Source of the DNA: Chryseobacterium sp. JUb7
GTDB lineage: Bacteria; Bacteroidota; Bacteroidia; Flavobacteriales; Weeksellaceae
Reading direction: 5' to 3'
Length of the DNA stretch: 64,000 nucleotides
Assembly: GCF_024806495.1 (NCBI RefSeq)
Contig: NZ_JANUFF010000012.1
Location: forward strand, 62,001-126,000
Of this stretch, positions 8,494-17,565 are shown one piece after another. The notes under the pieces are model-generated. The model was given only the letters and a program-made list of their open reading frames with translations. It made no database searches and was not told where the DNA came from. A program made the position numbers and the translations under genes. Numbering within the stretch: the stretch's first letter is position 1; every line of letters starts with the position of its first letter.

Positions 8494-9423
8494 ATGAAGA
8501 TCCTTCTTTTAGATAAAAACCATCCCTTAATTACCGAACAGCTTTTAGCTAAAAACTTTATACTGGAAGAAGATTTTACCTCTTCATATGATGAGGTGTG
8601 CGGGAAGATCGAAAATTATGACGGAGTTATTATCCGAAGTAGAATACCATTGGATAAAAATTTTCTGGAGCGTGCGAAAAATCTTAAGTTCATTGCAAGA
8701 GTAGGTGCTGGGATGGAAAATATTGATATTCCGGTTGCTGAAAAACTGGGGATTCAGCTGATCAATTCACCAGAGGGGAACAGAGATTCGGTTGCAGAAC
8801 ATGTGGTGGCAATGCTATTGATTTTAATGAATCGACTTTTTATCGCTTCTCAGGAAGTGAAAAACGGAATATGGTTGCGTGAAGAAAACCGTGGTGACGA
8901 GCTGCTTGGAAAAACAGTAGGTTTAATAGGGTATGGAAATATGGGGAAGGCGACAGCTGAAAGATTCTCGGGATTTGGATGCCGTGTTATTTTTCATGAT
9001 ATTTTGCCGGATCTTTCCGACGAATATGCAACTCAGGTTTCTCTGGAAGAACTTAAGGAATCTGCAGATATCTTAAGCTTACACATTCCGATAACTTCAG
9101 AGACTCATTATCTGGTTAATTCAACATTTATTTCTGAAATGAAGAAAGATTTTTATTTTGTCAATACGGCACGGGGTAAAAATGTTGAAACTAAAAGTTT
9201 AGTTGGCGCACTGAAATCAGGAAAAGTAAAAGGTGCTTGCCTTGATGTACTGGAATATGAAAAATCATCTTTCGAAAATCTTGAAATTGAAAATGAAGAT
9301 TTAAAATATCTCTTAAGCTCTGAGAAGACTATTGTAACACCTCATATAGCCGGTTGGACGGTTCAAAGCAAAGAAAAACTGGCACAGGTGATCGTTGATA
9401 AAATTGTCGCCCAATTTGCTTAA
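8494..9423 (+). CDS. D-2-hydroxyacid dehydrogenase (phosphoglycerate dehydrogenase-like)
   Basis: A 309-residue NAD-dependent oxidoreductase of the D-isomer 2-hydroxyacid family. The N-terminal substrate domain contains RVGAGMENIDI, the Rossmann motif is GLIGYGNMGKA (residues about 143-153), the catalytic Arg is in NTARGKN and the catalytic His is in TPHIAGWT near residue 288. It lacks the C-terminal ACT domain of long SerA enzymes. 3-Phosphoglycerate is a reasonable substrate guess, but glyoxylate or hydroxypyruvate are also possible. It stands alone; no serC or serB is next to it. Confidence 0.88.
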   Translation: MKILLLDKNHPLITEQLLAKNFILEEDFTSSYDEVCGKIENYDGVIIRSRIPLDKNFLERAKNLKFIARVGAGMENIDIPVAEKLGIQLINSPEGNRDSVAEHVVAMLLILMNRLFIASQEVKNGIWLREENRGDELLGKTVGLIGYGNMGKATAERFSGFGCRVIFHDILPDLSDEYATQVSLEELKESADILSLHIPITSETHYLVNSTFISEMKKDFYFVNTARGKNVETKSLVGALKSGKVKGACLDVLEYEKSSFENLEIENEDLKYLLSSEKTIVTPHIAGWTVQSKEKLAQVIVDKIVAQFA

Positions 9424-9625
9424 AAGAGCAATATCCTTCAATAGGATGAGGTTAAAATAGAAGGAAGTATAAAAATGTCATGCCGAGTCTCTTAAAGCAT
9501 TTGTTTAAATTTTGAGTTTTGCAATTTCATGATTTTGCTTGTTTATGTTAAATAATTCATAATTTACCTTCAATATTTAATATTTATTTTGAGTTTTATT
9601 AAATTGCCGCTCATTTTTGAAACTC

Positions 9626-10888
9626 ATGGGGATGCGTAATTTTGTACTTATTTTAACTGTTTTTTTATCATTTTTTTCCTGCAAAAAAAAATCTGAAACC
9701 AAAGAAAATATAGCGGAAAATACGACCTCTTTACCGAATTACGGAAATGTAGATCTTAGTAAAGTTTTTACAAAAGAAGATGGTCGGGTGCCGGATAAAG
9801 CTTCTCTGGTAAGATATATTGACCAGTATTATCAGAGAATCTGGAATGGAGGTAATCTGAGCGGCGGAATTCTAGTTGCCAAAGGAGACGATATTATCTA
9901 TGAAAACTACAGGGGTTTCGGAAGAGAAGGTCATCAGATGCCGATTGATAAAAATACGCCATTACATGTCGCATCAGTTTCAAAAACAATGACGGCTATG
10001 GCTATGATGAAGCTTATAGAAGCTGGAAAAATAAAATTATCAGATCATTTAACACAATATTTTCCGGGATTTCCTTATCCGAATATTACCGTTCAGACTT
10101 TACTGGATCAAAGAAGTGGTCTTCCGAAGTACGAATATTTTATTACAAAAATTCAGCCGGCTCCGGCAGAACTTTCAAAAGCCTTTATTACCAATCAGGA
10201 TATATTGAACATGATTGTTAAGTATAAACCTGAAATGGCAAGAGATACAGATACCGGATTTATGTATTGTAATACAAATTTTGCGCTGCTGGCTCTGTTG
10301 ATCGAGAAGATAACCGGTACGCCTTTTCCACAGGCTATGAAAGAAATGGTTTTCGAGCCGTTAAAAATGAAAAACACCTACATTTTCCAGGAAAAAGACA
10401 TTCCCACTGCTTCTCAGTCTTTTTATTATGGCGGAAATAAGCTATATCCTCTCGACAGATTGGATCTTATCTATGGTGATAAAAATGTATACACTACACC
10501 AAGAGACCTTTATAATTTTTCTAAGGCAATGTTTTCAAAGGATTTTTTAAAACCTGAACTGATGCAGATGGTTTTTGCTCCTTACAGCAATGAAAAAGCC
10601 GGAATGAATAATTATGGTTTAGGGTTTAGAATGAAGATTTTTGATAACGGTGAAAAATTAACGTACCATAACGGATGGTGGCACGGAACCAACTCTGTTT
10701 TTGCTCACCTTCTTAAATCAAAAGTCACTATTGTGGCGATTGGAAACGTTTACTCCAACAAGGTGTATACAGCATTAGCTTTATCGGGCTTGTTCGAAGA
10801 TTTTCCGGTTCAAAAGGATAAACTGAACAGCATTATGAGTGATGGCAAAGATACTTTGAACAGTCATAATGAAGTTTATGGAGAATAA
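9626..10888 (+). CDS. Serine hydrolase lipoprotein of the beta-lactamase / penicillin-binding fold
   Basis: About 420 residues. I start at the ATG at 9626 (another at 9632) rather than the in-frame TTG at 9617. A lipoprotein signal ends in SFFSC, so the mature protein should be membrane-anchored. All three class C/ DD-peptidase motifs are visible: SVSK (nucleophile Ser and Lys, near residue 120), YCN (in FMYCNTNFALL) and HNG (in TYHNGWWHG). Relatives include D-alanyl-D-alanine peptidases, esterases and AmpC-like enzymes; most of these chromosomal lipoproteins are not antibiotic-resistance enzymes, and substrate cannot be inferred. Its stop overlaps the upstream region of the Ig-like gene, suggesting one transcript. 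Confidence 0.88.
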   Translation: MGMRNFVLILTVFLSFFSCKKKSETKENIAENTTSLPNYGNVDLSKVFTKEDGRVPDKASLVRYIDQYYQRIWNGGNLSGGILVAKGDDIIYENYRGFGREGHQMPIDKNTPLHVASVSKTMTAMAMMKLIEAGKIKLSDHLTQYFPGFPYPNITVQTLLDQRSGLPKYEYFITKIQPAPAELSKAFITNQDILNMIVKYKPEMARDTDTGFMYCNTNFALLALLIEKITGTPFPQAMKEMVFEPLKMKNTYIFQEKDIPTASQSFYYGGNKLYPLDRLDLIYGDKNVYTTPRDLYNFSKAMFSKDFLKPELMQMVFAPYSNEKAGMNNYGLGFRMKIFDNGEKLTYHNGWWHGTNSVFAHLLKSKVTIVAIGNVYSNKVYTALALSGLFEDFPVQKDKLNSIMSDGKDTLNSHNEVYGE

Positions 10889-10913
10889 TGTTTATTTTTG
10901 CTTAAACATATTC

Positions 10914-12668
10914 ATGAAAAGACTTCTTCTATTATTCGTTTTGGCTTTTCTTGTGCAGTCTTGCGCAAGAGTAGGATCGCCTGTTGGTGGTACAAAAGAC
11001 AGTTTGGCTCCAAAATTTTTAAGTTCAAATATTGATTCTACAAGAATTAATGTGAATAGAAATATCAGAGAGCTGCGTCTTGATTTTGATGAGTATGTAA
11101 CATTAAAAGATATCAATAAAAATCTGATCATTTCTCCTCCGATTAAAAATATCAAAAGAATTCTTCCTTCAAATATCGCCAATAAGTTTGTATTAATTCA
11201 GTGGACGGATACCTTACAGGCCAATACAACATATAATTTCAATTTCGGAAATTCTATTGTTGATAATAATGAAGCGAATATATTACGTTATTTTAATTTT
11301 GCATTTTCAACAGGTGATAAACTGGATGACCTGTACATCAGTGGGGAGATTAAAGATGCAATGGCTATTAAAAAAGCTACCACAGAGAACAAATTTGTTG
11401 TAGGTCTTTATCAGGTAAAAGATACTATCAATTATAAGCAAAAGCCGTATTATATCACCAAAGTAGATGAGGACGGATATTATGAACTGAATTATTTGTC
11501 TCCGGGTAAATATAAGATCATTGCTTTTGAAGATGAAAACGGAAATTCAATGTACGATCCCGGAAAAGAAAAGGTAGGTTTTCAGAAGGAAGCTGTGGAT
11601 GTTGAGAAATCAATTTCAGGACTTAATTTGAAACTTTATCCATCCAGAAAGCCGTTGAAATATCTGGAAATGAAAGAAGCTCCGGGTGGTGTCTTGATGG
11701 CTTTTGAAGGGAAGCCGGATAATGTAAAAGTTGAGCCGCTAAACGAAAAAATTAAAGAATATAAAGTTACCCATGTTCCAAAGTCTGATACAGTAAGAAT
11801 ATGGTTTGACGCTGTAAAAAGCGATGTGGGGCAAACTTCAACCGAGAATCTTAAGTTTGGATATAATGCCGACGGTAAAAAAGATACTCTTTATAATGCG
11901 TCTCTTTTCTATAAGTATAATGCTAAAAATGTAATGGACATCAATAATGACATTGGTGGAAATGCACTGGCTCCAAAATCAGACTTTAAAATTCTTTCCA
12001 ATTATTATCTTGATAAAATTGATCCTGACAAATGGGTGCTGAAAAGCGACAGCTTAACGACTCAGCAGTTCACGGCGAAGATTTCAGAGTCCAATCCTTA
12101 TCAGATTTTAATTCAGTCAGATTTTGTTGAAGGAAAAAAATACCAGCTTACTATTCCAAAAGAAACGGTTTCATCATTTTATGCTAAAAATACTCAGTCT
12201 AAGCGTTTTGACTTTGAGGCTGATAAAGTGGAGAATTATGGCAGTGTAGCATTTGAGATTGAAAATGCGCCTACATCGAACTATTGGATTCAGTTATTGG
12301 ATTCTTCTGAGAAAGTTGTTTATCAGAAATATACGAAAGGCAATAAGGTGAAATTTGATATCTTAAAACCAGCAGAATATATTGTGAGAATTCTGGTTGA
12401 TAGCAATAATAACAAATATTGGGATGAAGCAGACTTCCTGAATGAAGTTTTTGCCGAAGAATCTTTTGTATTTTATAAAGCGGTTATCATAAGACCTTTA
12501 TGGGATACAAATGAGAACTGGGATCTTAAAGATACAAGAACGCTGGATAAGCCTAAAGGGGCAACATCTGCAAAGCCATCTGATCCTGCTCAGGAGAAAC
12601 CTGTGAAGCAAGATGCAAATAATCGCGAAATAAAGTCAGATAATGCTATTTTGACGCCTGTAAAATAG
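10914..12668 (+). CDS. Ig-like domain lipoprotein
   Basis: A 584-residue lipoprotein. The ATG at 10914 is chosen because it begins a standard signal (MKRLLLLFVLAFLVQSC) with lipobox VQSC; an upstream ATG would add an unlikely N-terminus. Residues about 30-130 resemble the SbsA-type Ig-like domain found at the start of many Bacteroidetes lipoproteins (GTKDSLAPKF...FAFSTGD). A segment with DEDGYYELNYLSPGKYKIIAF resembles a carboxypeptidase-regulatory beta fold. The protein ends in a Lys/Pro-rich tail. It is two bases before the heme-binding gene. Function is unknown; it is probably exposed on the periplasmic face of a membrane. Confidence 0.82.
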   Translation: MKRLLLLFVLAFLVQSCARVGSPVGGTKDSLAPKFLSSNIDSTRINVNRNIRELRLDFDEYVTLKDINKNLIISPPIKNIKRILPSNIANKFVLIQWTDTLQANTTYNFNFGNSIVDNNEANILRYFNFAFSTGDKLDDLYISGEIKDAMAIKKATTENKFVVGLYQVKDTINYKQKPYYITKVDEDGYYELNYLSPGKYKIIAFEDENGNSMYDPGKEKVGFQKEAVDVEKSISGLNLKLYPSRKPLKYLEMKEAPGGVLMAFEGKPDNVKVEPLNEKIKEYKVTHVPKSDTVRIWFDAVKSDVGQTSTENLKFGYNADGKKDTLYNASLFYKYNAKNVMDINNDIGGNALAPKSDFKILSNYYLDKIDPDKWVLKSDSLTTQQFTAKISESNPYQILIQSDFVEGKKYQLTIPKETVSSFYAKNTQSKRFDFEADKVENYGSVAFEIENAPTSNYWIQLLDSSEKVVYQKYTKGNKVKFDILKPAEYIVRILVDSNNNKYWDEADFLNEVFAEESFVFYKAVIIRPLWDTNENWDLKDTRTLDKPKGATSAKPSDPAQEKPVKQDANNREIKSDNAILTPVK

Positions 12669-12670
12669 TT

Positions 12671-13129
12671 ATGAAAACTGCTAAAAAAATATTGTTCTGG
12701 TGCCTTGTAGGTTTTGCTCTGATACAATTTATTCCTATTGATAAAGTTAATAAACCAATTGATCATAAAGTCAACTTTGTGGAGGTAAAGCAAACCCCCG
12801 AAAAGATTGCCGGTTTGATAAAAAAGGCTTGCTATGATTGTCACTCCAACGAGACGGTTTATCCAAAATATGCACATATTGCACCTGTTTCATGGTCTAT
12901 CAAAAGCCATATAAACGAGGGGCGGGAGCATCTTAATTTTTCTATTTGGGGTACTTATGGTAAAGAGTTAAAAGAAAACATGCTTGACAGGGCTATGGAA
13001 AGCGTTCAAAATAAAACAATGCCTATGCCCGGGTATATTGTTTATCACAAAGAAGCCAATTTATCTTCAGCTGAAAGAAAATTGCTTGCCAATTATTTTG
13101 AGGAAATGCTGAAATCTAAAACGTATTAA
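12671..13129 (+). CDS. Heme-binding domain protein (single CxxCH)
   Basis: A 152-residue protein with an N-terminal membrane anchor (residues about 6-20) and a CYDCH motif near residue 55 that should attach one c-type heme covalently. The sequence around it (KKACYDCHSNETVYPKY...PVSW) matches the Bacteroidetes haem_bd domain family. Methionine in MPMPGY, near residue 118, could be the distal ligand. It likely acts in the periplasm in electron transfer. It starts 2 bp after the Ig-like gene. Confidence 0.88.
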   Translation: MKTAKKILFWCLVGFALIQFIPIDKVNKPIDHKVNFVEVKQTPEKIAGLIKKACYDCHSNETVYPKYAHIAPVSWSIKSHINEGREHLNFSIWGTYGKELKENMLDRAMESVQNKTMPMPGYIVYHKEANLSSAERKLLANYFEEMLKSKTY

Positions 13130-13134
13130 AATAT

Positions 13135-13161
13135 AAAACTCTTGCATGTTGCGAGAGTTTT
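13135..13161. terminator. Bidirectional terminator between convergent genes
   Basis: AAAACTCTTGC and GCGAGAGTTTT form an 11-bp stem with one G-T pair over a 5-nt loop. A T-run follows on the right. It sits between the heme-binding gene and the NUDIX gene, whose 3' ends face each other. Confidence 0.85.
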
Positions 13162-13165
13162 TAGT

Positions 13166-13684
13166 TTATTTTATATTCTTTAAATAGTTTTCGAAAAATA
13201 CCTTCTGAGAATCAAAAGCGAGATCTTCGAGATTAAGTTCTTGTAAAGGAATCCAGATGGCTTCCGAAATTTCGGAGAGCTCGAGATTTACTTCAAATTT
13301 TTCCGAAACATTATATTCGTAGAACAGATCAATGGTGTTGTAATCAATTTCTTTGTACTGATAGACGTTTGGAAGGCTCGTAATGTATTTTAAACTGGAA
13401 ATATCAACGGTAAGCTGAAGCTCTTCAAAAAGCTCTCTTTTGCAGGTAGTTTCTGCGCTTTCTTTTGGATCTACAAATCCTCCCGCCAGATCAAGTTTTC
13501 CTTTTTTGGGATCTCTGTTTCTTCGGGTAAGATAGACTTCATCTTGAAATCTGATGACCACCGCCACCGCACCAGCCACATTGTTGTATAATGAGAAATT
13601 GCAATTGGGACAGCTCCATTTTTTTTCGCCGTCCCAATGTAGAGATTCTTTGCCGCAACTGGGGCAATATTTCAATAATTTCAT
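13166..13684 (-). CDS. NUDIX hydrolase with N-terminal zinc ribbon
   Basis: A 172-residue protein. Cys7, Cys10, Cys25 and Cys28 form a zinc ribbon (CPSC...CPNC), followed by a NUDIX domain with the box G69-x5-E75-x7-R83-E84-x2-E87-E88. The family hydrolyses nucleoside diphosphates linked to another group; zinc-ribbon members resemble NudC-type NADH pyrophosphatases but are shorter. The specific substrate is not evident. The gene touches xerD: its start codon shares a base with the xerD stop. Confidence 0.9.
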   Translation of the reverse strand: MKLLKYCPSCGKESLHWDGEKKWSCPNCNFSLYNNVAGAVAVVIRFQDEVYLTRRNRDPKKGKLDLAGGFVDPKESAETTCKRELFEELQLTVDISSLKYITSLPNVYQYKEIDYNTIDLFYEYNVSEKFEVNLELSEISEAIWIPLQELNLEDLAFDSQKVFFENYLKNIK

Positions 13685-14595
13685 TAAGCAATATTGATAT
13701 TTCGAGGGTGATAGCTTAAAATAACGTCCCTAAGTTCCTCCGTTTTCAAATGGGTGTAGATTTCTGTCGTTGTAATGCTGGAATGCCCAAGCATTTCCTG
13801 GATATAACGAAGATCTGCACCGTTCTGCAACAGATGAGTTGCGAATGAATGTCTGAAGGTATGGGGAGATATTTTTTTGCTTACTCCGGCTTTGTCAGTT
13901 AATTCTTTTATAATCAAGAATACGATTACTCTGGACATAGAGGTTCCTCTGCTGTTTAAGAAAAGAGTGTCTTCATATTTCTTATTAATTTTATTGTTGG
14001 CACGAACTTCCTGGATATAGCTCTCCAGTAATTCTGCGGTATAATCTGCCAAAGGAACGAAACGGGTTTTATTTCCCTTTCCATTTACTTTGATATATTG
14101 TTCTTTAAAATTAATATTTGAAATTTTAAGATCGATCAGTTCCGAAACACGAAGTCCGCATCCGTAAAGTACCTCAATGATACATTGATTTCTCTTTCCA
14201 AGATCTGATCCTACCTCTATTGCGCTGATAATCCTATTGATATCAAGCAAACTTAAGGTGTCGGGAAGATACAATCCCAACTTAGGACCTTCAAGCAATG
14301 CAGCTGGATTGTCTTCACGATATTCATCCTCCAGCAAAAATTTGAAGAATGCTTTAATGGAAGATATCCATCTTGCCTGAGATCTTTCACTGAATTTTTG
14401 TTTGGAAAGATTGAAGATGTACTCTTGTAGATTTTCGTAGCCTATAGCATCTGGACCGACGTTTTCCAGATCTTCTACGGCATATTCTTTTAGTTTTTTA
14501 ATGTCTCGTACGTAGGCGTCGAGAGTGTTTTCTGAAAAATTTCTTTCGAAACGAAGAAAGATTTCAAAATCCTTAATTTTTTCATCCCAAGTCAT
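13684..14595 (-). CDS. xerD: Tyrosine recombinase XerD
   Basis: A 303-residue site-specific recombinase that resolves chromosome dimers at dif with XerC. Catalytic residues are all visible: Arg149 (CGLRVSEL), Lys173, His245, Arg248 (HTFRHSFATHLL), His271 (LGHSS) and the nucleophile Tyr280 (EIYTHL). The N-terminal SAM-like DNA-binding domain covers residues about 5-95. XerD is preferred over XerC by length and general resemblance; a phage integrase is unlikely because there are no phage genes around it. It is in a minus-strand run with the dCMP deaminase upstream and NUDIX gene downstream. Confidence 0.88.
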   Translation of the reverse strand: MTWDEKIKDFEIFLRFERNFSENTLDAYVRDIKKLKEYAVEDLENVGPDAIGYENLQEYIFNLSKQKFSERSQARWISSIKAFFKFLLEDEYREDNPAALLEGPKLGLYLPDTLSLLDINRIISAIEVGSDLGKRNQCIIEVLYGCGLRVSELIDLKISNINFKEQYIKVNGKGNKTRFVPLADYTAELLESYIQEVRANNKINKKYEDTLFLNSRGTSMSRVIVFLIIKELTDKAGVSKKISPHTFRHSFATHLLQNGADLRYIQEMLGHSSITTTEIYTHLKTEELRDVILSYHPRNINIA

Positions 14596-14603
14596 TGTGT
14601 GTG

Positions 14604-15026
14604 TTATTTTTTTAGTTCACAGTCCGATATTTGTTCTATTTCGATGTCATGGTTTCTTAAGAACGATATCCCATCATCGTCCGAATACTCATTAATATAA
14701 ACCAGTCTGGTAATTCCTGCCTGTAAGATCAGTTTACTGCATTCTTTACATGGCGAAAGTGTTAAATACAATGTTGCACCCTTTGCAGATTGAGTGGAAG
14801 CAGCTAATTTTAATATTGCATTAGCTTCTGCATGGAGTACATACCAGTGGGTTTTTCCTTCTGCATCCTCACAACAGTTTTCAAATCCTGAAGGAGTACC
14901 ATTATAACCATCTGAAATGATCATCCTATCTTTTACGATAAGAGCTCCTACTTGTTTTCTTTCACAGTAGGATAGTTTTGCCCATTCCTGAGCCATTTTT
15001 AGATAAGCCTTGTCAAACTTATTCAT
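14604..15026 (-). CDS. dCMP deaminase-type zinc enzyme
   Basis: A 140-residue cytidine/deoxycytidylate deaminase-fold protein. Zinc and catalytic residues are His65 and Glu67 (HAEANAIL) plus Cys93 and Cys96 (SPCKEC). This family, including ComEB, converts dCMP to dUMP for dTMP synthesis. The segment GYNGTPSGFENC is the substrate loop typical of dCMP deaminases. It lies 8 bp upstream of xerD on the same strand and 45 bp downstream of the enoyl-CoA hydratase. Confidence 0.9.
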   Translation of the reverse strand: MNKFDKAYLKMAQEWAKLSYCERKQVGALIVKDRMIISDGYNGTPSGFENCCEDAEGKTHWYVLHAEANAILKLAASTQSAKGATLYLTLSPCKECSKLILQAGITRLVYINEYSDDDGISFLRNHDIEIEQISDCELKK

Positions 15027-15071
15027 ACCGCAGCATTAAGATTTTCGAAATAATTTGTATTAAGGGGGTGG

Positions 15072-15839
15072 TTAGAAGTTTGGCTTTCTCTTTTCTATGA
15101 ACGCGGAAACTCCTTCTTTCTTATCATCAAGTTCAAAAACTTCACCGAAATATTTTATTTCAGCTTCAAAGCCCTGATCTGTATCTGATAGATTCACTGC
15201 ATGAATAGCCTTAGAAATTGCCATTGGTGAGTTGTGGGCAATAACGTTTGCTAATTCCTTTGTTTTGGTTAATAATTCTTCAATAGGGTATACTTCATTT
15301 ACCAAACCGATTTCTTTAGCTCTTTGCGCTGAAATCATTTTGGCAGAGAAGATCATTTCGTTGGCAATACCTTTTCCGACAAGCTTTGGAAGCCTCTGAG
15401 TACCACCATAACCAGGAATTAATCCTAATGTCACTTCCGGTAATCCCAGTTTAGCATTTTCCGATGCATATCTGATATGGCACGCCATAGCCAGCTCAAG
15501 ACCACCACCTAATGCAAAGCCATTTACGGCGGCAATTACAGGTTTGGTCAGATTTTCAATTTTATTGAATAGATTCTTATGACCGTTTCTGGCCAACTCT
15601 TCAGCTTTCTGCTGTCCGAAATCACTGAATTCTTTGATGTCAGCACCTGCCACAAAAGATTTTTCTCCGCTTCCGGTAATAATGATTACTCTACACGAAT
15701 TGTCAGAATTTAATGCATCAAAAGCTGAACTGAGTTCCTGAATAGTTTTTGCATTTAATGCATTTAAGCTTTCAGGTCTATTTATTGTAATTAATGATAT
15801 TTTATCTTGTTTTTCTAATAATATATTTTCGTAATTCAT
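15072..15839 (-). CDS. Enoyl-CoA hydratase/isomerase family protein
   Basis: A 255-residue crotonase-fold enzyme. Oxyanion-hole segments are SFVAGADIKEF and NGFALGGGLELAMACHIRYA, and the two acid residues expected for hydratase activity lie in GGLELA and LGLPEVTLGLIPG. It should hydrate trans-2-enoyl-CoA to 3-hydroxyacyl-CoA in fatty acid or amino acid breakdown. No other beta-oxidation genes are adjacent. The start at 15839 precedes MNYENILLEKQDKISLITIN, the usual N-terminus of the fold. Confidence 0.92.
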   Translation of the reverse strand: MNYENILLEKQDKISLITINRPESLNALNAKTIQELSSAFDALNSDNSCRVIIITGSGEKSFVAGADIKEFSDFGQQKAEELARNGHKNLFNKIENLTKPVIAAVNGFALGGGLELAMACHIRYASENAKLGLPEVTLGLIPGYGGTQRLPKLVGKGIANEMIFSAKMISAQRAKEIGLVNEVYPIEELLTKTKELANVIAHNSPMAISKAIHAVNLSDTDQGFEAEIKYFGEVFELDDKKEGVSAFIEKRKPNF

Positions 15840-15888
15840 TTTTCCACTTTAAAATATTATCATTTGCAAATTATAAATTTTTTACAAA

Positions 15889-15921
15889 AAAAAGGAAAAA
15901 ATATTAACTTTTTTTCCTTTT
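15889..15921 (-). terminator. Terminator hairpin after katA
   Basis: AAAAGGAAAAA and TTTTTCCTTTT arms flank a short spacer (ATATTAAC and adjoining T). The stem is A/T-rich apart from two G-C pairs, with a poly-A run on the left that would read as a U-run in the katA transcript. Confidence 0.55.
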
Positions 15922-15945
15922 AATTGATATTATTGTTTAATATAC

Positions 15946-17433
15946 TTATTTGGAATGATTCATCATATTGGTGTCAATATTGACGTTTAAGCTTGCTGCC
16001 ACTTTCATGCCAAGTTCAATATTTGCTCTAAAAAAGTGACATAATTGTCTGTTTATGATTTCGTCTTTCTTGGGTCCGTCGATTCCTCTCATGCTTCCGA
16101 CAATATTACTTACAAGATTTTCGCGATCTTCATGATTCATTGCTTTTGAGTAGAGTAAGCCGGGCTGTGTGTAATGATCGTCATCACTTTCATTTCTGTT
16201 GTAGCTGGCAACGTGTGCGCTATCCAGTTCGTATTCATAATTTTTATAGGCAGGATCAGGTTTGATCTCGTCGAAACTGTTCGGGTGATAGTTCGGTTTA
16301 TCCTGATAATAACCTGAGTCTGCCATAAACCCGTCTCTCTGATAGTTATTTGTAGCAAAAGGACATCTGTTCACTTCCAGCTGGTGAGAATTTACACCCA
16401 CACGGTATCGGTGAGCATCAGGATAAGAAAATAATCTTCCCTGCAGCATTTTGTCAGGTGAGAAACTGATCCCGTTGATTAAATTGCTGGGTGAGAAAGT
16501 AGATTGCTCAACATGGGCGAAATAATTCACAGGAACTTCATTAAGCTCCATTTCACCGACTTCAATTAATGGAAAATCTCCCTGGAACCAGACTTTTGTT
16601 ATATCAAAAGGATTCCATCTGAAATCTCTTGCCTGCTGCTCGGTCATCACCTGAATGTACATCGTCCATTTCGGGAAATCTCCGTTTTCAATAGCATTGC
16701 AAAGGTCTTCCTGCGCGAAATCAGGATTTTCTCCTGCCATTTTTACCGCATCATCATTATTAAAGTTTTTAATGCCCTGTTTTGTTTTAAAATGGAATTT
16801 CACCCATGTTCTCTCATTGTTTTCATTGATCATTGAGAAGGTATGAGACCCGAAACCGTGCATATGCCTGTATCCGTGTGGAGTTCCTCTGTCAGACATT
16901 AAAATTAAAACCTGATGAAGAGATTCAGGATTTAAACTCCAGAAATCCCACATCATTGTAGCGCTTTTTAAATTGGTTTTCGGAACCCTTTTTTGGGTAT
17001 GAATAAAATCGGGGAACTTTTTGGCATCTTTAATGAAAAAAACGGGAGTGTTATTTCCTACCAAATCCCAGTTTCCGTCTTCTGTATAAAATTTCAGTGC
17101 AAAACCACGTGGATCTCTTGCCGTATCCGCACTCCCTTTTTCACCTCCAACAGTGGAAAAACGGGCGAACATTTTACATGAATTCCCAACCCGGGAGAAT
17201 AATTTAGCCTTTGTATATTTTGTGATGTCGTGGGTTACTGTGAATTTTCCATAAGCACCACTTCCTTTTGCATGAACGATTCTTTCCGGAATTCTTTCTC
17301 TTACGAAATGGGCAAGGTTTTCCTGAAGTATAAAGTCCTGTAAAAGAACCGGACCTCTTGGGCCAACTGTTTGAGAATCCTGATGTTCAAAATACGGAGC
17401 ACCGCTGCTTAACGTTAATTTTTTAGAATCCAT
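15946..17433 (-). CDS. katA: Heme catalase (small-subunit type)
   Basis: A 495-residue catalase that converts hydrogen peroxide to water and oxygen. The distal His54 (RIVHAKGSGAYG), Asn127 (LVGNNTPVFF) and proximal heme ligand Tyr337 (RLFSYPDAHRYR) are all present. Length fits the small-subunit clade without the flavodoxin-like extension. The gene diverges from oxyR, with 132 bp between start codons, an arrangement that predicts OxyR-dependent induction by peroxide. No signal peptide is present, so it is cytoplasmic. Confidence 0.96.
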   Translation of the reverse strand: MDSKKLTLSSGAPYFEHQDSQTVGPRGPVLLQDFILQENLAHFVRERIPERIVHAKGSGAYGKFTVTHDITKYTKAKLFSRVGNSCKMFARFSTVGGEKGSADTARDPRGFALKFYTEDGNWDLVGNNTPVFFIKDAKKFPDFIHTQKRVPKTNLKSATMMWDFWSLNPESLHQVLILMSDRGTPHGYRHMHGFGSHTFSMINENNERTWVKFHFKTKQGIKNFNNDDAVKMAGENPDFAQEDLCNAIENGDFPKWTMYIQVMTEQQARDFRWNPFDITKVWFQGDFPLIEVGEMELNEVPVNYFAHVEQSTFSPSNLINGISFSPDKMLQGRLFSYPDAHRYRVGVNSHQLEVNRCPFATNNYQRDGFMADSGYYQDKPNYHPNSFDEIKPDPAYKNYEYELDSAHVASYNRNESDDDHYTQPGLLYSKAMNHEDRENLVSNIVGSMRGIDGPKKDEIINRQLCHFFRANIELGMKVAASLNVNIDTNMMNHSK

Positions 17434-17495
17434 AGAGTTATGATTTGAATGATTGATTTATTGTTTGAATTGTAATATGTAAAGGTAGTAAATAT

Positions 17496-17503
17496 CAAAT
17501 TTA
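17496..17503 (-). promoter_or_regulatory. Probable katA -7 promoter box
   Basis: CAAATTTA on the plus strand reads TAAATTTG on the minus strand, matching TAnnTTTG. It lies 63 bp upstream of the katA start. The nearest TTG at the -33 side is about 23 bp away, which is wide; activation by OxyR could compensate. Confidence 0.45.
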
Positions 17504-17516
17504 CTTGAATTTTTGA

Positions 17517-17545
17517 TTGCTAATAACAAAAACGTTATATCTTTG
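17517..17545 (+). promoter_or_regulatory. oxyR promoter (TTG / TATCTTTG)
   Basis: TTG at 17517-17519 and TATCTTTG at 17538-17545 are separated by 18 bp, a close match to the Bacteroidetes sigma factor consensus. The -7 box ends 20 bp before the oxyR ATG. The promoter overlaps the upstream part of the divergent katA promoter, so one OxyR site between them could act on both. Confidence 0.65.
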
Positions 17546-17565
17546 TAATAGATAATATTAATCAG

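Noticed and set aside
9476..9492. GTCATGCCGAG start of a possible GTCATGC-type repeat after the 2-hydroxyacid dehydrogenase gene
   Set aside because: Only the first few bases resemble the 43.6-kb element; no palindrome follows.
9626..10888. Antibiotic-resistance beta-lactamase
   Set aside because: Motifs only show the general serine hydrolase fold; chromosomal lipoproteins of this type usually have other roles.
13684..14595. Integrase of a mobile element
   Set aside because: Length and motifs fit XerD and the neighbours are housekeeping genes with no attachment sites.
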